A stretch of DNA of 64,000 bases from an uncultured Pelagibacteraceae bacterium (GCA_902595815.1 CACJRL010000002.1:1-64000); one strand, 5' to 3'. Shown: positions 1-11,615, counted from the stretch's first letter. The notes: generated by a model from the sequence alone, not told the origin. Numbers and translations: made by a program.

Positions 1-210
1 ATAAATTGCAACTGGTTAATTTATGAAGGGATAAAAAACAAAGACAAAGAGTATTCAATTAAAATTAAAAATGAAACAATATCTTTAATTGAAAATAAAG
101 GTTTTCACGAATACTATAGCTGTAACGATGGTTCAGCAATGGGGGCAAATAATTTTTCTTGGAGTGCTGCTTTGTACTTAGATCTAGTGATGCAAAAAAA
201 TGAAAATTAA
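1..210 (+). CDS. C-terminal fragment of a glycoside hydrolase (GH63/trehalase-like or mannosylglycerate hydrolase-like), truncated by window start
   Basis: Open frame 1 from base 1 to TAA at 208-210; translation ...NWLIYEGIKNKDKEYSIKIKNETISLIENKGFHEYYSCNDGSAMGANNFSWSAALYLDLVMQKNEN resembles the GH63/(alpha/alpha)6 C-terminal motif (FYEYY...G..NFSW.AAL.LDL). Confidence 0.6.
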   Translation: MNCNWLIYEGIKNKDKEYSIKIKNETISLIENKGFHEYYSCNDGSAMGANNFSWSAALYLDLVMQKNEN

Positions 211-1357
211 TTGGAATTATCCTACTACAATTTGGGTTGGAGAAAACAGAATTCAAGATTTAGGCTTAGCTTGTAAAAATCTTAAAATAGATAAACCATT
301 ATTTGTCACAGATAAGGATTTAATTAATCTAAAAATGGTTAAAGATATAATTTTAGATTTAAAAAGAAGCTTTAATCATCTTCAAGTTTTTTCAAATTTT
401 TCAGGAAATCCAGTAGGCGAGAATGTGGATGAGGGAGTAGGGCAGTTTAAGAAATTAGGTTGTGATGGAGTCATTGCATTTGGTGGTGGCAGCGGTCTTG
501 ATGTAGGTAAAGCTATTGCTTTTATGTCAGGACAGTCTAGACCAATATGGGATTTTGAAGATATTGGTGAGTATTGGAAAAGAGCAGATGAAACTGACAT
601 TGCACCTATCATTGCTATACCCACTACAGCAGGGACAGGATCAGAAACTGGAAGAGCATCAGCTATAATCAATAAACAAACAGGTATAAAAAAAATTATT
701 TTCCACCCGAAATTTTTACCTTCAATTGTAATCTTAGATCCTAATTTAACTTTAGATCTTTCTCCAAGATTGACTGCAGCGACAGGTATGGATGCTTTAG
801 CACACAATTTAGAAGCTTTTTGCGCAACAGGATTCCACCCGATGGCTGATGGAATTGCGATTGAAGGAATGAAGTTAATTAAAAACTCATTAATTAAAGC
901 ATTTAAGAACGGCAAAGATTTAAATGCTAGAGCAGAATTATTAGCTTCAGCTAGTATGGGTTCTACCGCTTTTCAAAAAGGGCTTGGAGCTATCCATTCT
1001 TTAAGCCACCCTATTAATGCCCAATTTAATGTTCATCACGGTTTGTCAAATGCAATCTTTATGCCTTATGTATTAACATTTAATAAAGAAATAATTGAAA
1101 AAAGGATAATTTCCATTTGTGATTATCTCGAACTGGATAAAAGTTTTGATAGTTTTTTACACTGGATTTTAGAACTAAGAAAAGAATTAAATATACCACA
1201 TAAATTATCAGAAATTGTTGATGTAAATAAAATAAATTTAGAACAGTTATCAGTTATGGCATTAGAAGATCCTTCAACTTCTACCAATCCAAAGACAATG
1301 AGCAAGGATGACATGAAAGCACTTTATGAACACAGTATTTCAGGTAAATTATTTTAA
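200..1357 (+). CDS. Iron-containing alcohol dehydrogenase
   Basis: Full ORF; GGGSGLDVGKAIA and IPTTAGTGSE motifs plus metal-binding His region (GAIHSLSHP...HHGLSNAI) of the Fe-ADH family. Confidence 0.92.
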   Translation: MKINWNYPTTIWVGENRIQDLGLACKNLKIDKPLFVTDKDLINLKMVKDIILDLKRSFNHLQVFSNFSGNPVGENVDEGVGQFKKLGCDGVIAFGGGSGLDVGKAIAFMSGQSRPIWDFEDIGEYWKRADETDIAPIIAIPTTAGTGSETGRASAIINKQTGIKKIIFHPKFLPSIVILDPNLTLDLSPRLTAATGMDALAHNLEAFCATGFHPMADGIAIEGMKLIKNSLIKAFKNGKDLNARAELLASASMGSTAFQKGLGAIHSLSHPINAQFNVHHGLSNAIFMPYVLTFNKEIIEKRIISICDYLELDKSFDSFLHWILELRKELNIPHKLSEIVDVNKINLEQLSVMALEDPSTSTNPKTMSKDDMKALYEHSISGKLF

Positions 1358-2139
1358 TGAAAAGAATTCTTATAGTTGAAGGTAATCTTAGAGAAGAAAA
1401 TCAAAGCTTTACTGATGGTGGAATTAAAACTCATACTGAAAGTTTAAAAGATAGTATTAGTTATTTTACAGATCAATTAGATATTGATGTTGTTAATCCT
1501 TCCTCGGATGAAAACATTAACGAAGTAGCTAAAGATTTAACTAAATATAATGGAATGATATGGGGTGGTAGTAGTTTAAATATTTACAATGATACTCCAG
1601 AAATAAGAAGACAAATAAATTTTATGAGGGAATGTCAAAAGAATATAAAAAATATATTCGCAATTTGTTGGGGAATGCAAGTTGCTGTGACCGTTGCTGG
1701 TGGTGAAGTAAAGAAATGTCCTAATGGCGCTCACAGGGGAATAGCTCATGACATAGAAATAAACGAAAACGGCCTTAAACATCCGCTTTATAAAAATAAA
1801 AATAAAAAATTTAATACCCCTGCATTTAATTTTGATGAAGTTGTAAAATTACCTGAGGGCTCTACATTACTTTCATCAAACCCAATAAATAAAGTCATGG
1901 GTATATATTTTAACGTTGGTTCAACAAACATATGGGGAATTCAATATCACCCAGAGATAACCTATACCAAAATGATAAGCTTAATTCATTTTAGGAGAGA
2001 TCGACTTTTAGAAAAAAAAGCATTTATTGACCAAATGGAAATAGACTCTCATGTAAAAATTATAGAAGATGAAAATAAAATCTCTAATAAAGATGCAAGG
2101 ATGAGAGAATTAGAAAATTGGCTAAATAATTTAAATTAG
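1357..2139 (+). CDS. Class I glutamine amidotransferase domain protein
   Basis: GAT core [15 protein letters not shown] and GIQYHPEI; start overlaps upstream stop (TAATG). Confidence 0.85.
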   Translation: MKRILIVEGNLREENQSFTDGGIKTHTESLKDSISYFTDQLDIDVVNPSSDENINEVAKDLTKYNGMIWGGSSLNIYNDTPEIRRQINFMRECQKNIKNIFAICWGMQVAVTVAGGEVKKCPNGAHRGIAHDIEINENGLKHPLYKNKNKKFNTPAFNFDEVVKLPEGSTLLSSNPINKVMGIYFNVGSTNIWGIQYHPEITYTKMISLIHFRRDRLLEKKAFIDQMEIDSHVKIIEDENKISNKDARMRELENWLNNLN

Positions 2140-3815
2140 AACAAGCCTTCTATTTCACCTTTTTCATTAAGCTTAATAGAGTCTGCTGCAGGAACCCTTG
2201 GTAGTCCAGGCATTGTCATGATGGCTCCACATATAACAACAATAAATTCTGCACCTGAAGATAATCTTACTTCTCTGATTGGTAATGAGTGACCTGTTGG
2301 AGCACCTTTTGCATTTGGATCAGTAGAAAAACTATATTGTGTTTTAGCTACACATATCGGTAAATTTCCATAACCCGCTTCTTCAAAAGATTTTAATTGA
2401 TCTTTTATTTTACTGTCTGCAACAACTTCGTTTGCTCGATAAATTTCTTTTGCAACAGTTTCAACTTTCTTTAGCAAAGGTGTTTTTTCATCATATAAAA
2501 ATTTAAAATTTGCTTGTTTTTGATCAATCAAATCTACAACATGTGAAGCAAGTTCTTTTGTTCCTTCTCCACCATTTGACCAATGAGTGCATAAAGTAGC
2601 TTTTACTCCCATATTATCACAAGCATTTATTAACTCTTTTACTTCATTATCAGTATCAGCAACAAAATGATTAACAGCAACCGCTACCGGTAAACCAAAT
2701 TTTTTTACGTTTTCAATGTGTCTTTCTAAATTTACTAAACCTTTTTTTAACGCATCTACATTTTCATTTTTTAAATCATCTTTAGCTACACCACCGTGCA
2801 TTTTTAATGCTCTAATTGTTGCAACAATAACTACACACTCAGGTTTTAAATTTGATTTTCTACATTTAATATCTAGAAATTTTTCTGCTCCCAGGTCTGC
2901 TCCAAATCCAGCTTCAGTTACAACATAATCAGCTAGTTTTAAACCTGCTTTAGTTGCTATCACAGAGTTACATCCATGTGCAATATTTGCAAAAGGACCA
3001 CCATGAATAATGGCAGGGTTATTTTCTAAAGTTTGAGTTACATTAGGTCTAATTGCTTCCTTTAACAAAACAGTCATTGGTCCATGAGCATTTAAATCTT
3101 TTGCAAAAATAGGCTTTCTATCTCTAGTATAAGCAACTGTAATATTACCTATTCTCTTTTCCAAATCTTCAAGATCATTTGCTAAACAAAAGATAGCCAT
3201 TATCTCAGATGCTACTGTAATATCAAAACCGTCTTCTCTTGGAAAACCATTAGCAACTCCTCCTAAATTAATATTGATAGCTCTTAAAGATCTATCATTC
3301 ATATCCATAACTCTTCTCCAAACTACTCTTCTTACATCTATGTTTAATTTATTTCCCCAATAAATATGATTATCAATTAACGCTGACAATAAATTGTGAG
3401 CAGATGTAATTGCATGGAAATCCCCCGTAAAATGTAAATTGATTTGTTCCATTGGAACAACTTGAGCATATCCTCCACCTGCTGCTCCACCTTTCATTCC
3501 AAATGAAGGACCTAAACTAGGTTCACGTAAACACACTATAGAATTTTTACCAATTTTATTTAATCCATCATTTAAACCAACTGACGTAGTAGTTTTTCCC
3601 TCACCTGCAGGAGTTGGAGTAATAGCAGTAACTAAAATTAATTTTCCATTTTGTTTATCTTTTAAACTATCTAAATATTCTAAATTTATTTTAGCAATAT
3701 GACGTCCCATAGGACTAAAAGCACTTGGTTCGTCTGGAACATTAATTTTACCCAAAATCTCATTTATGGGTTTCATTTTTGCTTCTCGTGCAATTTGGAT
3801 ATCTGATTTTGACAT
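2136..3815 (-). CDS. fhs: Formate--tetrahydrofolate ligase
   Basis: 559 aa; [15 protein letters not shown]-loop, [22 protein letters not shown], typical FTHFS. Confidence 0.97.
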   Translation of the reverse strand: MSKSDIQIAREAKMKPINEILGKINVPDEPSAFSPMGRHIAKINLEYLDSLKDKQNGKLILVTAITPTPAGEGKTTTSVGLNDGLNKIGKNSIVCLREPSLGPSFGMKGGAAGGGYAQVVPMEQINLHFTGDFHAITSAHNLLSALIDNHIYWGNKLNIDVRRVVWRRVMDMNDRSLRAININLGGVANGFPREDGFDITVASEIMAIFCLANDLEDLEKRIGNITVAYTRDRKPIFAKDLNAHGPMTVLLKEAIRPNVTQTLENNPAIIHGGPFANIAHGCNSVIATKAGLKLADYVVTEAGFGADLGAEKFLDIKCRKSNLKPECVVIVATIRALKMHGGVAKDDLKNENVDALKKGLVNLERHIENVKKFGLPVAVAVNHFVADTDNEVKELINACDNMGVKATLCTHWSNGGEGTKELASHVVDLIDQKQANFKFLYDEKTPLLKKVETVAKEIYRANEVVADSKIKDQLKSFEEAGYGNLPICVAKTQYSFSTDPNAKGAPTGHSLPIREVRLSSGAEFIVVICGAIMTMPGLPRVPAADSIKLNEKGEIEGLF

Positions 3816-3936
3816 AAATTTAATTACTTATTAATGAGCAGAATTACTATCCTTTTTTGTCACGTATTTAAACATCTAAAAAATATATATAAAAAAAATT
3901 AGCAAAAACTTATATTTAATTTTATAAAACTTACGG

Positions 3937-5193
3937 ATGCAGAAATATTCAGTATTTAGTCTAATCAAAAACGCTTTCTCCAATCACCAAAATTGGGAAG
4001 TTGCTTGGAAAGATCCAACACCAAAAAGCGAATATGATGTAGTCATCATCGGAGGCGGAGGACACGGTCTTGCTACTGCATATTATTTAGCAAAAGAACA
4101 TAATATTAGAAATGTAGCTATCATTGAGAAAGGCTGGATTGGTGGTGGAAATGTTGGTCGAAATACAACGATCATAAGATCAAATTTTATGTACGATGCT
4201 AATGCAAGATTTAATGAATTTGGAATGGATTTATGGAGAAACTTAAGTCAAGAACTGAACTTTAATGTGATGTTTTCTCCAAGGGGAATAATAAACTTAG
4301 CCCATTCAGATGCTCAAATGAATGCATATGCTCGAAGAGGAAACTCTATGAGATTAAATGGAATAGATGCAAAGTTATTGGATAGAGACGAAGTTAAAAA
4401 ATTAATTCCAATGGCTGATTTTAGTGATGAAGTACGTTTCCCAATTTTTGGAGGCTTAATGCAACCAAGCGCTGGTACAGCAAGACATGACGCTGTTGCT
4501 TGGGGATATGCGCGTCAAGCAGATGATATGGGAGTAGATATAATACAACACTGTGAGGTCACTGGTTTTGATGTTGTTAACGGAAAGATAAAAGGAATAA
4601 GAACTTCAAGAGGAGATATTAAAGCAAAAAAAGTTGGATTATGTGTTGCGGGTAGCACAAATATATTAGCTGAAAAATTAAATATGACACTGCCAATAGA
4701 AACTCATGTACTGCAAGCTTGTGTTTCAGAACCTGTAAAACCATTATTAGACGGAGTAGTAACTTTTGGTGCAGGCCACTTTTATATAAGTCAATCAGAT
4801 AAAGGTGAGATGGTAATGGGTGGTGATCTTGATGGATATAATAGTTATGCTCAAAGAGGCAACTTGCCAACTATACAACATGTATTGACAGGTGGCTTAG
4901 CTTTGTTTCCATTTTTAAGTAGATTAAAAATGTTAAGGACATGGGGAGGAATCATGGATATGTCTATGGATGGTTCTCCAATAATTGATAAAACTCATAT
5001 TGAAGGTTTATATTTAAATTGCGGATGGTGTTATGGAGGTTTTAAATCAACTCCTGTCTCAGGTTGGACATTTGCTCATACAATTGCACAAGATCAAGTT
5101 CATGAATTAAATTCAGAATTAAGATTAAATAGATTTTCTACAGGCCATCTTTTAGATGAAAAAGGTTTAGGAACTAAAACCTGGATTGGTTAA
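3937..5193 (+). CDS. soxB: Sarcosine oxidase beta subunit
   Basis: FAD GxGxxG-like VVIIGGGGHGLATAYYLAKEH; first gene of the soxBDAG order. Confidence 0.95.
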   Translation: MQKYSVFSLIKNAFSNHQNWEVAWKDPTPKSEYDVVIIGGGGHGLATAYYLAKEHNIRNVAIIEKGWIGGGNVGRNTTIIRSNFMYDANARFNEFGMDLWRNLSQELNFNVMFSPRGIINLAHSDAQMNAYARRGNSMRLNGIDAKLLDRDEVKKLIPMADFSDEVRFPIFGGLMQPSAGTARHDAVAWGYARQADDMGVDIIQHCEVTGFDVVNGKIKGIRTSRGDIKAKKVGLCVAGSTNILAEKLNMTLPIETHVLQACVSEPVKPLLDGVVTFGAGHFYISQSDKGEMVMGGDLDGYNSYAQRGNLPTIQHVLTGGLALFPFLSRLKMLRTWGGIMDMSMDGSPIIDKTHIEGLYLNCGWCYGGFKSTPVSGWTFAHTIAQDQVHELNSELRLNRFSTGHLLDEKGLGTKTWIG

Positions 5194-5196
5194 AAA

Positions 5197-5466
5197 ATGT
5201 TATACATCAAATGTCCTTATTGCGGTTTAAGAGCACAAAAAGAATTTTCATATGGAGGTGATGCAACTGTAAAAAGACCTAATATAAATGAAGAAGTATC
5301 AAGTGAAGATTGGGATAATTTTGTTTATATGAGAAAAAGTCCTAGAGGAAAACATATAGAGTTATGGCAACATATAGCTGGATGTAGACAATGGATTAAG
5401 GTGCAAAGAGACACCGCTACACATGAAATTTTCCAAACAGCAAAAGTTACAGAAGAAATAAGATGA
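5197..5466 (+). CDS. soxD: Sarcosine oxidase delta subunit
   Basis: 89 aa with zinc motif CPYCG and HIAGCRQW...RDTATHEI. Confidence 0.95.
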   Translation: MLYIKCPYCGLRAQKEFSYGGDATVKRPNINEEVSSEDWDNFVYMRKSPRGKHIELWQHIAGCRQWIKVQRDTATHEIFQTAKVTEEIR

Positions 5467-8459
5467 GCCAACCATTTAGATTAAATAAAGAGGGATTAAT
5501 TAATCGTAACAAAAAAATATCTTTTACTTTTAATGGTAAAAAATTATTTGGATATGAAGGTGATACAATTGCCTCTGCTTTAATAGCAAATGGAATACAC
5601 TTAGTCGGTAGAAGTTTTAAATATCATAGACCGAGAGGTTTTTTTGGTGCAGGAGTAGAGGAGCCAAACGCAAAGCTTCAAGTAGAATTCAATGGTCATT
5701 CAGAGCCAAATGTTAATGCAACAGAAATGGAACTCGTTGAAGGTTTGTCTGCAACAAGCCAAAACTGTTGGCCATCAGTAAATTTTGATGTTGGTGCAAT
5801 TAATAATTTCTTAAAAATGTTTTTCCCAGCTGGGTTTTACTACAAAACATTTATGTGGCCTAAAAGTTTCTGGTATAAAATTTACGAACCTTTCATTAGA
5901 AAAGCCGCAGGATTAGGGGTTGCTTCGATAGAAAAAGATAAAGAAAGATATGAACATAAATTTGAGTATTGCGATTTGTTAGTTACTGGATCCGGACCCT
6001 CTGGATTAGCAAGTGCTTATGCTGCTGCAAAAAATGGAGCAAAAGTAATTTTAGCTGAGGATAAACCAAGATTTGGAGGAACACTTTTAACTGACGATGT
6101 AAGCATTGATAATTTATCAGGAAAAGATTGGGCAGAAAAAATAATTACTGAATTAAAATCTATGCCTAATGTAACTGTAAAAAATAGGTCTCAAGTTTTT
6201 GGTTACTATGATCATAACATGCTTGTAATGTTTGAGAGAGTTAGTGATCATTTAGAGAAAAAATCAAAATTCACCCCAAGACAAAGACTTTGGTATATTA
6301 GAGCCAAAGAAACAATTTTATCAACCGGTTCAATTGAAAGACCAATTGTGTTTGGCAACAATGATACTCCAGGAATATTTTTATCAGCAGCTGCGAAAGA
6401 ATATATGAAAGTCTACGGAGTATTGGTTGGAAAGAAACCTTTAATATTTACAAATAATGATAGTGCATATGAAACAGCTTTAGAGTTCAAAAAAAATAAT
6501 GTTGAACCAATTATATTAGATACAAGAGAAGAACATTCATCAGAATTAATTGATGAAGCTAAATCAAAGGGAATTGATATAAGATTTTCTCACGGTGTTA
6601 TTGTAGCAAATGGATACAAAAAAGTTAAATCTGCAAAAATTGGTAAACTAAATAAAGATAAAAATTCTTTTGAGAAAATAGAAACTATAGATTGTGATTG
6701 TATTTGTGTGTCTGGATTTTGGACACCATCAGTACATTTAGCATCACAATCAGGAAATAAACTTAAGTATGAAGAAAAAATTGATGCATTTATTCCAGAT
6801 AAGAAAAAACAACATGAGACATCAGTCGGTGCAGCAAATGGATCATTTACATTAGAAGAAAGTTTAAAACATGGTTTCGAAAATGGTTCAAATCTTTCCG
6901 CAAAAATTACAGAGACTAAAACAGAAATCTCAATTCCAAATGTAAATGAAAAGAAATACGGAGCTCATGATAAATTTTGGTGTATGCCGTTACCTAAAAA
7001 TGAAAATCCAAAAAGATTTGTTGACTTTCAAAATGATGTATCTGTCTCTGATATAGAAATCGCACTAAGAGAAGGTTACAGATCAATAGAGCACGTCAAA
7101 AGATATACAACTCTTGGAATGGCAACAGATCAAGGCCGTACAAGTAATTTAAATGGTCTTCAGTTGGTATCTAATATAGAAAATAAAATAGTTCCTGAAG
7201 TGGGACACACAACATTTAGACCACCTTTCACACCAATTACAATCGGGACAATAGTTGGTCGTGAAGTAGGTATGGAATATATGCCAACTAGAAAAACACC
7301 AATGCATGAATGGCATGAGAAAAATAATGCTGTTTTTGTCGATGCAGGTGCCTGGAAGAGACCTCGATATTATAAACAAGGAAATGAAACTTTATTTGAA
7401 GCTTCAAAGAGAGAGGCAAAGAATGTTAGAGAGAACGTTGGTATATGTGATGTAACAACATTAGGAAAAATTGATATCAAAGGTCCAGACGCAGCAGAAT
7501 TTTTAAATAGAGTTTATACAAATGCTTGGATGAAATTACCTGTGGGAAAAGCAAGATATGGATTAATGCTTAGAGAAGATGGAATTGTCATGGACGATGG
7601 AACAACAACAAGAATTTCAGAAAATCATTATCATATGACAACAACAACTGCACAAGCTGCAAATGTTTTGTCTCACTTAGAATATTATCTTCAAATTGTT
7701 TGGCCAGAATTAAATGTAAATGTTGTCTCTACAACTGAGCAATGGGCAGGGGCTGCAATTGCTGGGCCTAAATCTAGAGATATGTTATCAAAATTATATC
7801 CAGACTTAGATGTTTCAAATGATGCATTGCCTTTTATGGGCTATAAAGAAGCAGAATTTTTTGGTGTTCCATCAAGAATTTTTAGAATTTCATTTTCTGG
7901 TGAGCTTGCATATGAGATTAATGTCAAATCAGATCATGGCATGTTCATGTGGGAGAAAATGATGGAAGTAGGAAAAGAATTTGGAAATCAGCCTTACGGA
8001 ACTGAAGCTTTATCAACATTAAGAATAGAAATGGGACACGTTGCAGGACCAGAATTAGATGGCCGAACAATCCCATCAGATGTTTCATTAAATGGATTAG
8101 TTTCAAAGAAAAAAGATTTTATTGGCAAAAATTCTTTAGGAAGAGAAGCATTTAACGTTGAAAGCAGACAAAAAATTGTTGGACTTATTCCAATTGATAG
8201 AAAGTCTAGTATTCCTGAAGGATCTCATATCGTCCAAGATCAGAATGCAAAATTACCTAATCCTAAACTTGGTCACGTTTCTTCTTCTTGTTGGAGTGTA
8301 GAAAATAATAATCCATTTTCTCTAGCAATTATGAAAGATGGAAAAAACATGATAGGTAAAAAGTTTTTTGCAGTATCACCATTAAAAAATAAATCAATCG
8401 AAGTAGAAGTTATATCTTCACATTATGTTGACCCAGAAGGAAAAAGAGTTAGATCATGA
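5463..8459 (+). CDS. soxA: Sarcosine oxidase alpha subunit
   Basis: 998 aa; N-terminal SFKYHRPRG, NAD/FAD domain, C-terminal GcvT-type folate domain. Confidence 0.96.
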   Translation: MSQPFRLNKEGLINRNKKISFTFNGKKLFGYEGDTIASALIANGIHLVGRSFKYHRPRGFFGAGVEEPNAKLQVEFNGHSEPNVNATEMELVEGLSATSQNCWPSVNFDVGAINNFLKMFFPAGFYYKTFMWPKSFWYKIYEPFIRKAAGLGVASIEKDKERYEHKFEYCDLLVTGSGPSGLASAYAAAKNGAKVILAEDKPRFGGTLLTDDVSIDNLSGKDWAEKIITELKSMPNVTVKNRSQVFGYYDHNMLVMFERVSDHLEKKSKFTPRQRLWYIRAKETILSTGSIERPIVFGNNDTPGIFLSAAAKEYMKVYGVLVGKKPLIFTNNDSAYETALEFKKNNVEPIILDTREEHSSELIDEAKSKGIDIRFSHGVIVANGYKKVKSAKIGKLNKDKNSFEKIETIDCDCICVSGFWTPSVHLASQSGNKLKYEEKIDAFIPDKKKQHETSVGAANGSFTLEESLKHGFENGSNLSAKITETKTEISIPNVNEKKYGAHDKFWCMPLPKNENPKRFVDFQNDVSVSDIEIALREGYRSIEHVKRYTTLGMATDQGRTSNLNGLQLVSNIENKIVPEVGHTTFRPPFTPITIGTIVGREVGMEYMPTRKTPMHEWHEKNNAVFVDAGAWKRPRYYKQGNETLFEASKREAKNVRENVGICDVTTLGKIDIKGPDAAEFLNRVYTNAWMKLPVGKARYGLMLREDGIVMDDGTTTRISENHYHMTTTTAQAANVLSHLEYYLQIVWPELNVNVVSTTEQWAGAAIAGPKSRDMLSKLYPDLDVSNDALPFMGYKEAEFFGVPSRIFRISFSGELAYEINVKSDHGMFMWEKMMEVGKEFGNQPYGTEALSTLRIEMGHVAGPELDGRTIPSDVSLNGLVSKKKDFIGKNSLGREAFNVESRQKIVGLIPIDRKSSIPEGSHIVQDQNAKLPNPKLGHVSSSCWSVENNNPFSLAIMKDGKNMIGKKFFAVSPLKNKSIEVEVISSHYVDPEGKRVRS

Positions 8460-9034
8460 AAAATGCTTCTGCACTAGAAAATATTCATAAACATGGATTG
8501 TTTGGCAATCACGATAGTAAAGATGAGCTAATAAATATTAGAGAAATCAAAGATATTTTGATTTATCAAATTGTTAAATATAAAAAATCTTCAATTAGTA
8601 TTGATAAAATAAAAATAGATAATTTAAATTTACCTGAGACTCTTTTGGTATCTTCAAATCTTAATACAAGAATTTTATGGATGGGACCTGATAATTGGTT
8701 AGTCGTTTCAAAGAATAAAGAAATAGAAAAATCTATTTTAGAAAACCTAAGTCATGATGATTTTGCATTAACTGATCTATCTCATTCAAGAACAATACTG
8801 GAATTAGAAGGTTCTTTGGTAGATGAAGTATTGAAAAAAGGTTGTCCATTAAATTTAGATGGTCTTGATGAAGGGAAATGTTCTAATTCTGCTTTTCATG
8901 CAATTACAATAACTATTGATTTTATTAGTTCAAATCCAAGAAAAGTAAGAATATTCGCTTTAAGAAGTTTTGGTGAATCTCTTTATCATTCAATAACTGA
9001 TGCTTGTTTAGAATTTGGCTATAAAGCTGAATAA
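8456..9034 (+). CDS. soxG: Sarcosine oxidase gamma subunit
   Basis: Position in soxBDAG; pattern LGPDNWLV...LTDLSHSRTILEL...CPLNL. Confidence 0.9.
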   Translation: MKNASALENIHKHGLFGNHDSKDELINIREIKDILIYQIVKYKKSSISIDKIKIDNLNLPETLLVSSNLNTRILWMGPDNWLVVSKNKEIEKSILENLSHDDFALTDLSHSRTILELEGSLVDEVLKKGCPLNLDGLDEGKCSNSAFHAITITIDFISSNPRKVRIFALRSFGESLYHSITDACLEFGYKAE

Positions 9035-9037
9035 AAA

Positions 9038-10654
9038 TTATTCTGAAGTTTTGAATTTAGTTTTTTGAATTATAACCACAAACACAATTGGAATTATTAA
9101 AGTTACAAGCGTTACTGTTATCAACAAAATACCTAGATCTGAATAATCTGCGGTGGTAAGAATAGCGTTTGTTACCTTATCTTTTACCTCTCTAGTAATA
9201 ACATAAATTTCATTTAAATATTTAGTCCCCAAGGCACTTGCTGATAAAGCAAGATTTGTAAAAGATGCGAATACTGCAAAGAAAGTTGCTTTCAAGTGCG
9301 ACGGCGCATTTTTAGCAATCCATGCAAGTAAAGGTATCATTGAGACTTGTCCCAAAGGCGACTCGAGAGCAGTATTTAATATTGCAATAAACTTGGCATC
9401 AACAACTCCATTAGTAATAGATGATGTCCAATTGTGAAATCCATAATACATTCCTACACTTGGTAAAAATAAAATTGCACCTGCAATAGATAAAATCACT
9501 ATTATTCTAGCTATTGAGTTGTTTGCCATAAATGGTCTTAATAAAATAATACCAACAAGCGTTAAAACAGAGGCTATAAGAGATAATACAGAAAAAAATT
9601 GTTCATTGAATTCAAGTACATCAATTTCAAACCAAGACAAACCTGGACCAGGTCCTGGCATTGCTCTAAAAATAAAAATTATTATTGCCGTTCCTACAAC
9701 AGTAAGTCTTAAATCTTGAGGAAGTTCTTTAACTAATTTATTCATTAAAAATAGAATAATTGCCATTGAACCCACAAAAACAATTTCTTGAGCAAAAGGC
9801 ACTTTGAATGAACCAATACCTAAAGTGAAGATAACAAAAACCAAGCTTCCACCTAATATCCACCAGTTAACTTCAGTTTTCTCTGAAGGAGCATAATCTT
9901 GGTCACCCTCTAAACCTTGTTCAATAAGCTTTCTTTTCTTTTGATTTTTTAGATATGAAGCAAGAAATATTCCTAGTACAGATACAATTGGAATAATTAA
10001 AGCATATATATAAATTGAACCGTATAAACTTATTTTATCTGCTTGTTCAAGTTCGTCTACTCCTTTAAAAAGAATTACATTAGCTAAAGCAACTAAAACA
10101 GTTCCACCAATTATTGCAAATCTTCCAAGAGTTTGCATTGTTGTATGCATAAGTTTGATTTCATCTCTTGAAAATTTATTTCCGCTGTCATCAACTAAAG
10201 GAACTGCTTCTACAGTCATAGCATCAGCTACAACATCTTGCACAACATAACCAATCGGAGCAAGTAAAACACTGATCACAAACCATGTTTCTACTGAAAG
10301 AATTGATGACATCCATTCAGTATGAATTATTAAACCGTACATTATAATTAAACTTAATGATATTAAGGATGCTCCTACAAAAACCATGTAATTTTTTTTA
10401 TTCCAGATTAGATCAACAAGGTGACCTAAAGGCATCTTCAATGCCCATGGAATTCCAGCCCAAAAACCCAGTCCAGCAAGAAAAGCAGCAGATAAGTTTA
10501 GATAGTCTTTAACAAAAAAAGTTCCAACAATACCTGTTAGTCCTGAAATACCAGCCGCAAGATAAATCATCAATGGTGGTAGATAGGTCCACTTAAACTG
10601 TCTTCCTAAATCTATTAAAGTACTATCTATAAATCTCAAAATTTTATTACTCAT
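9038..10654 (-). CDS. Multi-TM transporter, MFS superfamily, possibly BT1 (folate/biopterin)-like
   Basis: 538 aa, about 12 hydrophobic segments; YVVQDVVADAMTVE resembles BT1-type motif. Confidence 0.65.
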   Translation of the reverse strand: MSNKILRFIDSTLIDLGRQFKWTYLPPLMIYLAAGISGLTGIVGTFFVKDYLNLSAAFLAGLGFWAGIPWALKMPLGHLVDLIWNKKNYMVFVGASLISLSLIIMYGLIIHTEWMSSILSVETWFVISVLLAPIGYVVQDVVADAMTVEAVPLVDDSGNKFSRDEIKLMHTTMQTLGRFAIIGGTVLVALANVILFKGVDELEQADKISLYGSIYIYALIIPIVSVLGIFLASYLKNQKKRKLIEQGLEGDQDYAPSEKTEVNWWILGGSLVFVIFTLGIGSFKVPFAQEIVFVGSMAIILFLMNKLVKELPQDLRLTVVGTAIIIFIFRAMPGPGPGLSWFEIDVLEFNEQFFSVLSLIASVLTLVGIILLRPFMANNSIARIIVILSIAGAILFLPSVGMYYGFHNWTSSITNGVVDAKFIAILNTALESPLGQVSMIPLLAWIAKNAPSHLKATFFAVFASFTNLALSASALGTKYLNEIYVITREVKDKVTNAILTTADYSDLGILLITVTLVTLIIPIVFVVIIQKTKFKTSE

Positions 10655-10657
10655 AAA

Positions 10658-11098
10658 TTATTCTGTTAAATTTAATAAAATTAATCCATTTTGTTTAGTT
10701 TCTTTACACCAAAGTTCATAACTTTCACAAACTCTCCACAAATGATCAAATGCTCTTTGAGATAACTCCAACGGAAAGTGACTTTTTGCATAATATAATT
10801 TTGGGATTTTCATTAATTGTTTAATCATAGTATCTTTTTGTATTTGTAAAAGTCTTATAGTTTCTTGATTAATCTTTTTTTTTGTAGATTTATCTACGTA
10901 GTCATTGCTCTCAAGTTCTTTAAACCACTTATCATGAAAATTTCCTGAACTAATTTCATTATAATCATCTGATGCAATAAATATTTCAAAAGCTTGAATA
11001 TTAGTTAAATTAGGGTTCTTAATTTTGATTTCATATATCTTTTGATAAATGATTTCGGCAACATATAATACAAATGGTCTCGATTTATCAGTTTCCAA
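10658..11098 (-). CDS. Conserved hypothetical protein (146 aa)
   Basis: ORF packed between neighbouring genes; no family recognised. Confidence 0.55.
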   Translation of the reverse strand: METDKSRPFVLYVAEIIYQKIYEIKIKNPNLTNIQAFEIFIASDDYNEISSGNFHDKWFKELESNDYVDKSTKKKINQETIRLLQIQKDTMIKQLMKIPKLYYAKSHFPLELSQRAFDHLWRVCESYELWCKETKQNGLILLNLTE

Positions 11099-11108
11099 AC
11101 TAAACTCC

Positions 11109-11579
11109 TCAAATATCTACTGAATAATAACATGAATTAGGATCATCTTTATAGTGCGCAAAAGGCCCACACTCTTTGAAACCAAAACTTTTAAAAAGTT
11201 TTCTAGCAGGTGCAAAAAAATCACCTGCTCCAGTTTCGACACTTAATTTAGTGATTCCTATTTGTTTAGATTTTTCAATAAGATGTGAAATTATTTTTCC
11301 ACCATATTTTTTATTTCTAAACTTATCTGAAACTCTTATAGATTTAAATTCTCCATGCGTTTCATCAAATAATTTTAAAGCTCCACAACCTATTAATTCA
11401 TTATTTTCCCACAAACTCCAGAATTTTATACTTGGATCCTTTAATCCAGGTATATCTAATACATGCGAACTCCCCTCAGGAGAAACAGATCTCAATTCAA
11501 TAAAATGCTTAGTTAGCAACTCATTTACTTGCGGATCATCAAAATTATTTTCTATTGATTTCATAGTTTTGAAAAACAT
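11109..11579 (-). CDS. GNAT-family N-acetyltransferase
   Basis: IRVSDKFRNKKYGGKIISHLIEKSK...GF is a GNAT acetyl-CoA-binding signature. Confidence 0.85.
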   Translation of the reverse strand: MFFKTMKSIENNFDDPQVNELLTKHFIELRSVSPEGSSHVLDIPGLKDPSIKFWSLWENNELIGCGALKLFDETHGEFKSIRVSDKFRNKKYGGKIISHLIEKSKQIGITKLSVETGAGDFFAPARKLFKSFGFKECGPFAHYKDDPNSCYYSVDI

Positions 11580-11615
11580 ATAATCTAAATTTAGATTAAA
11601 CCAAGAAAATTAAAT

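Noticed and set aside
382-915. 177-aa antisense ORF opposite Fe-ADH (and similar antisense ORFs, e.g. 2716-2928, 11176-11583, 25348-25713, 35556-35924, 62020-62367)
   Set aside because: Fully overlap well-supported genes on the other strand, low-complexity composition, no recognisable family; likely shadow ORFs.
3816-3936. Riboswitch (glycine/THF/SAM type) between divergent fhs and soxB
   Set aside because: Short AT-rich gap with no convincing conserved aptamer structure by eye; a covariance-model search would be needed.
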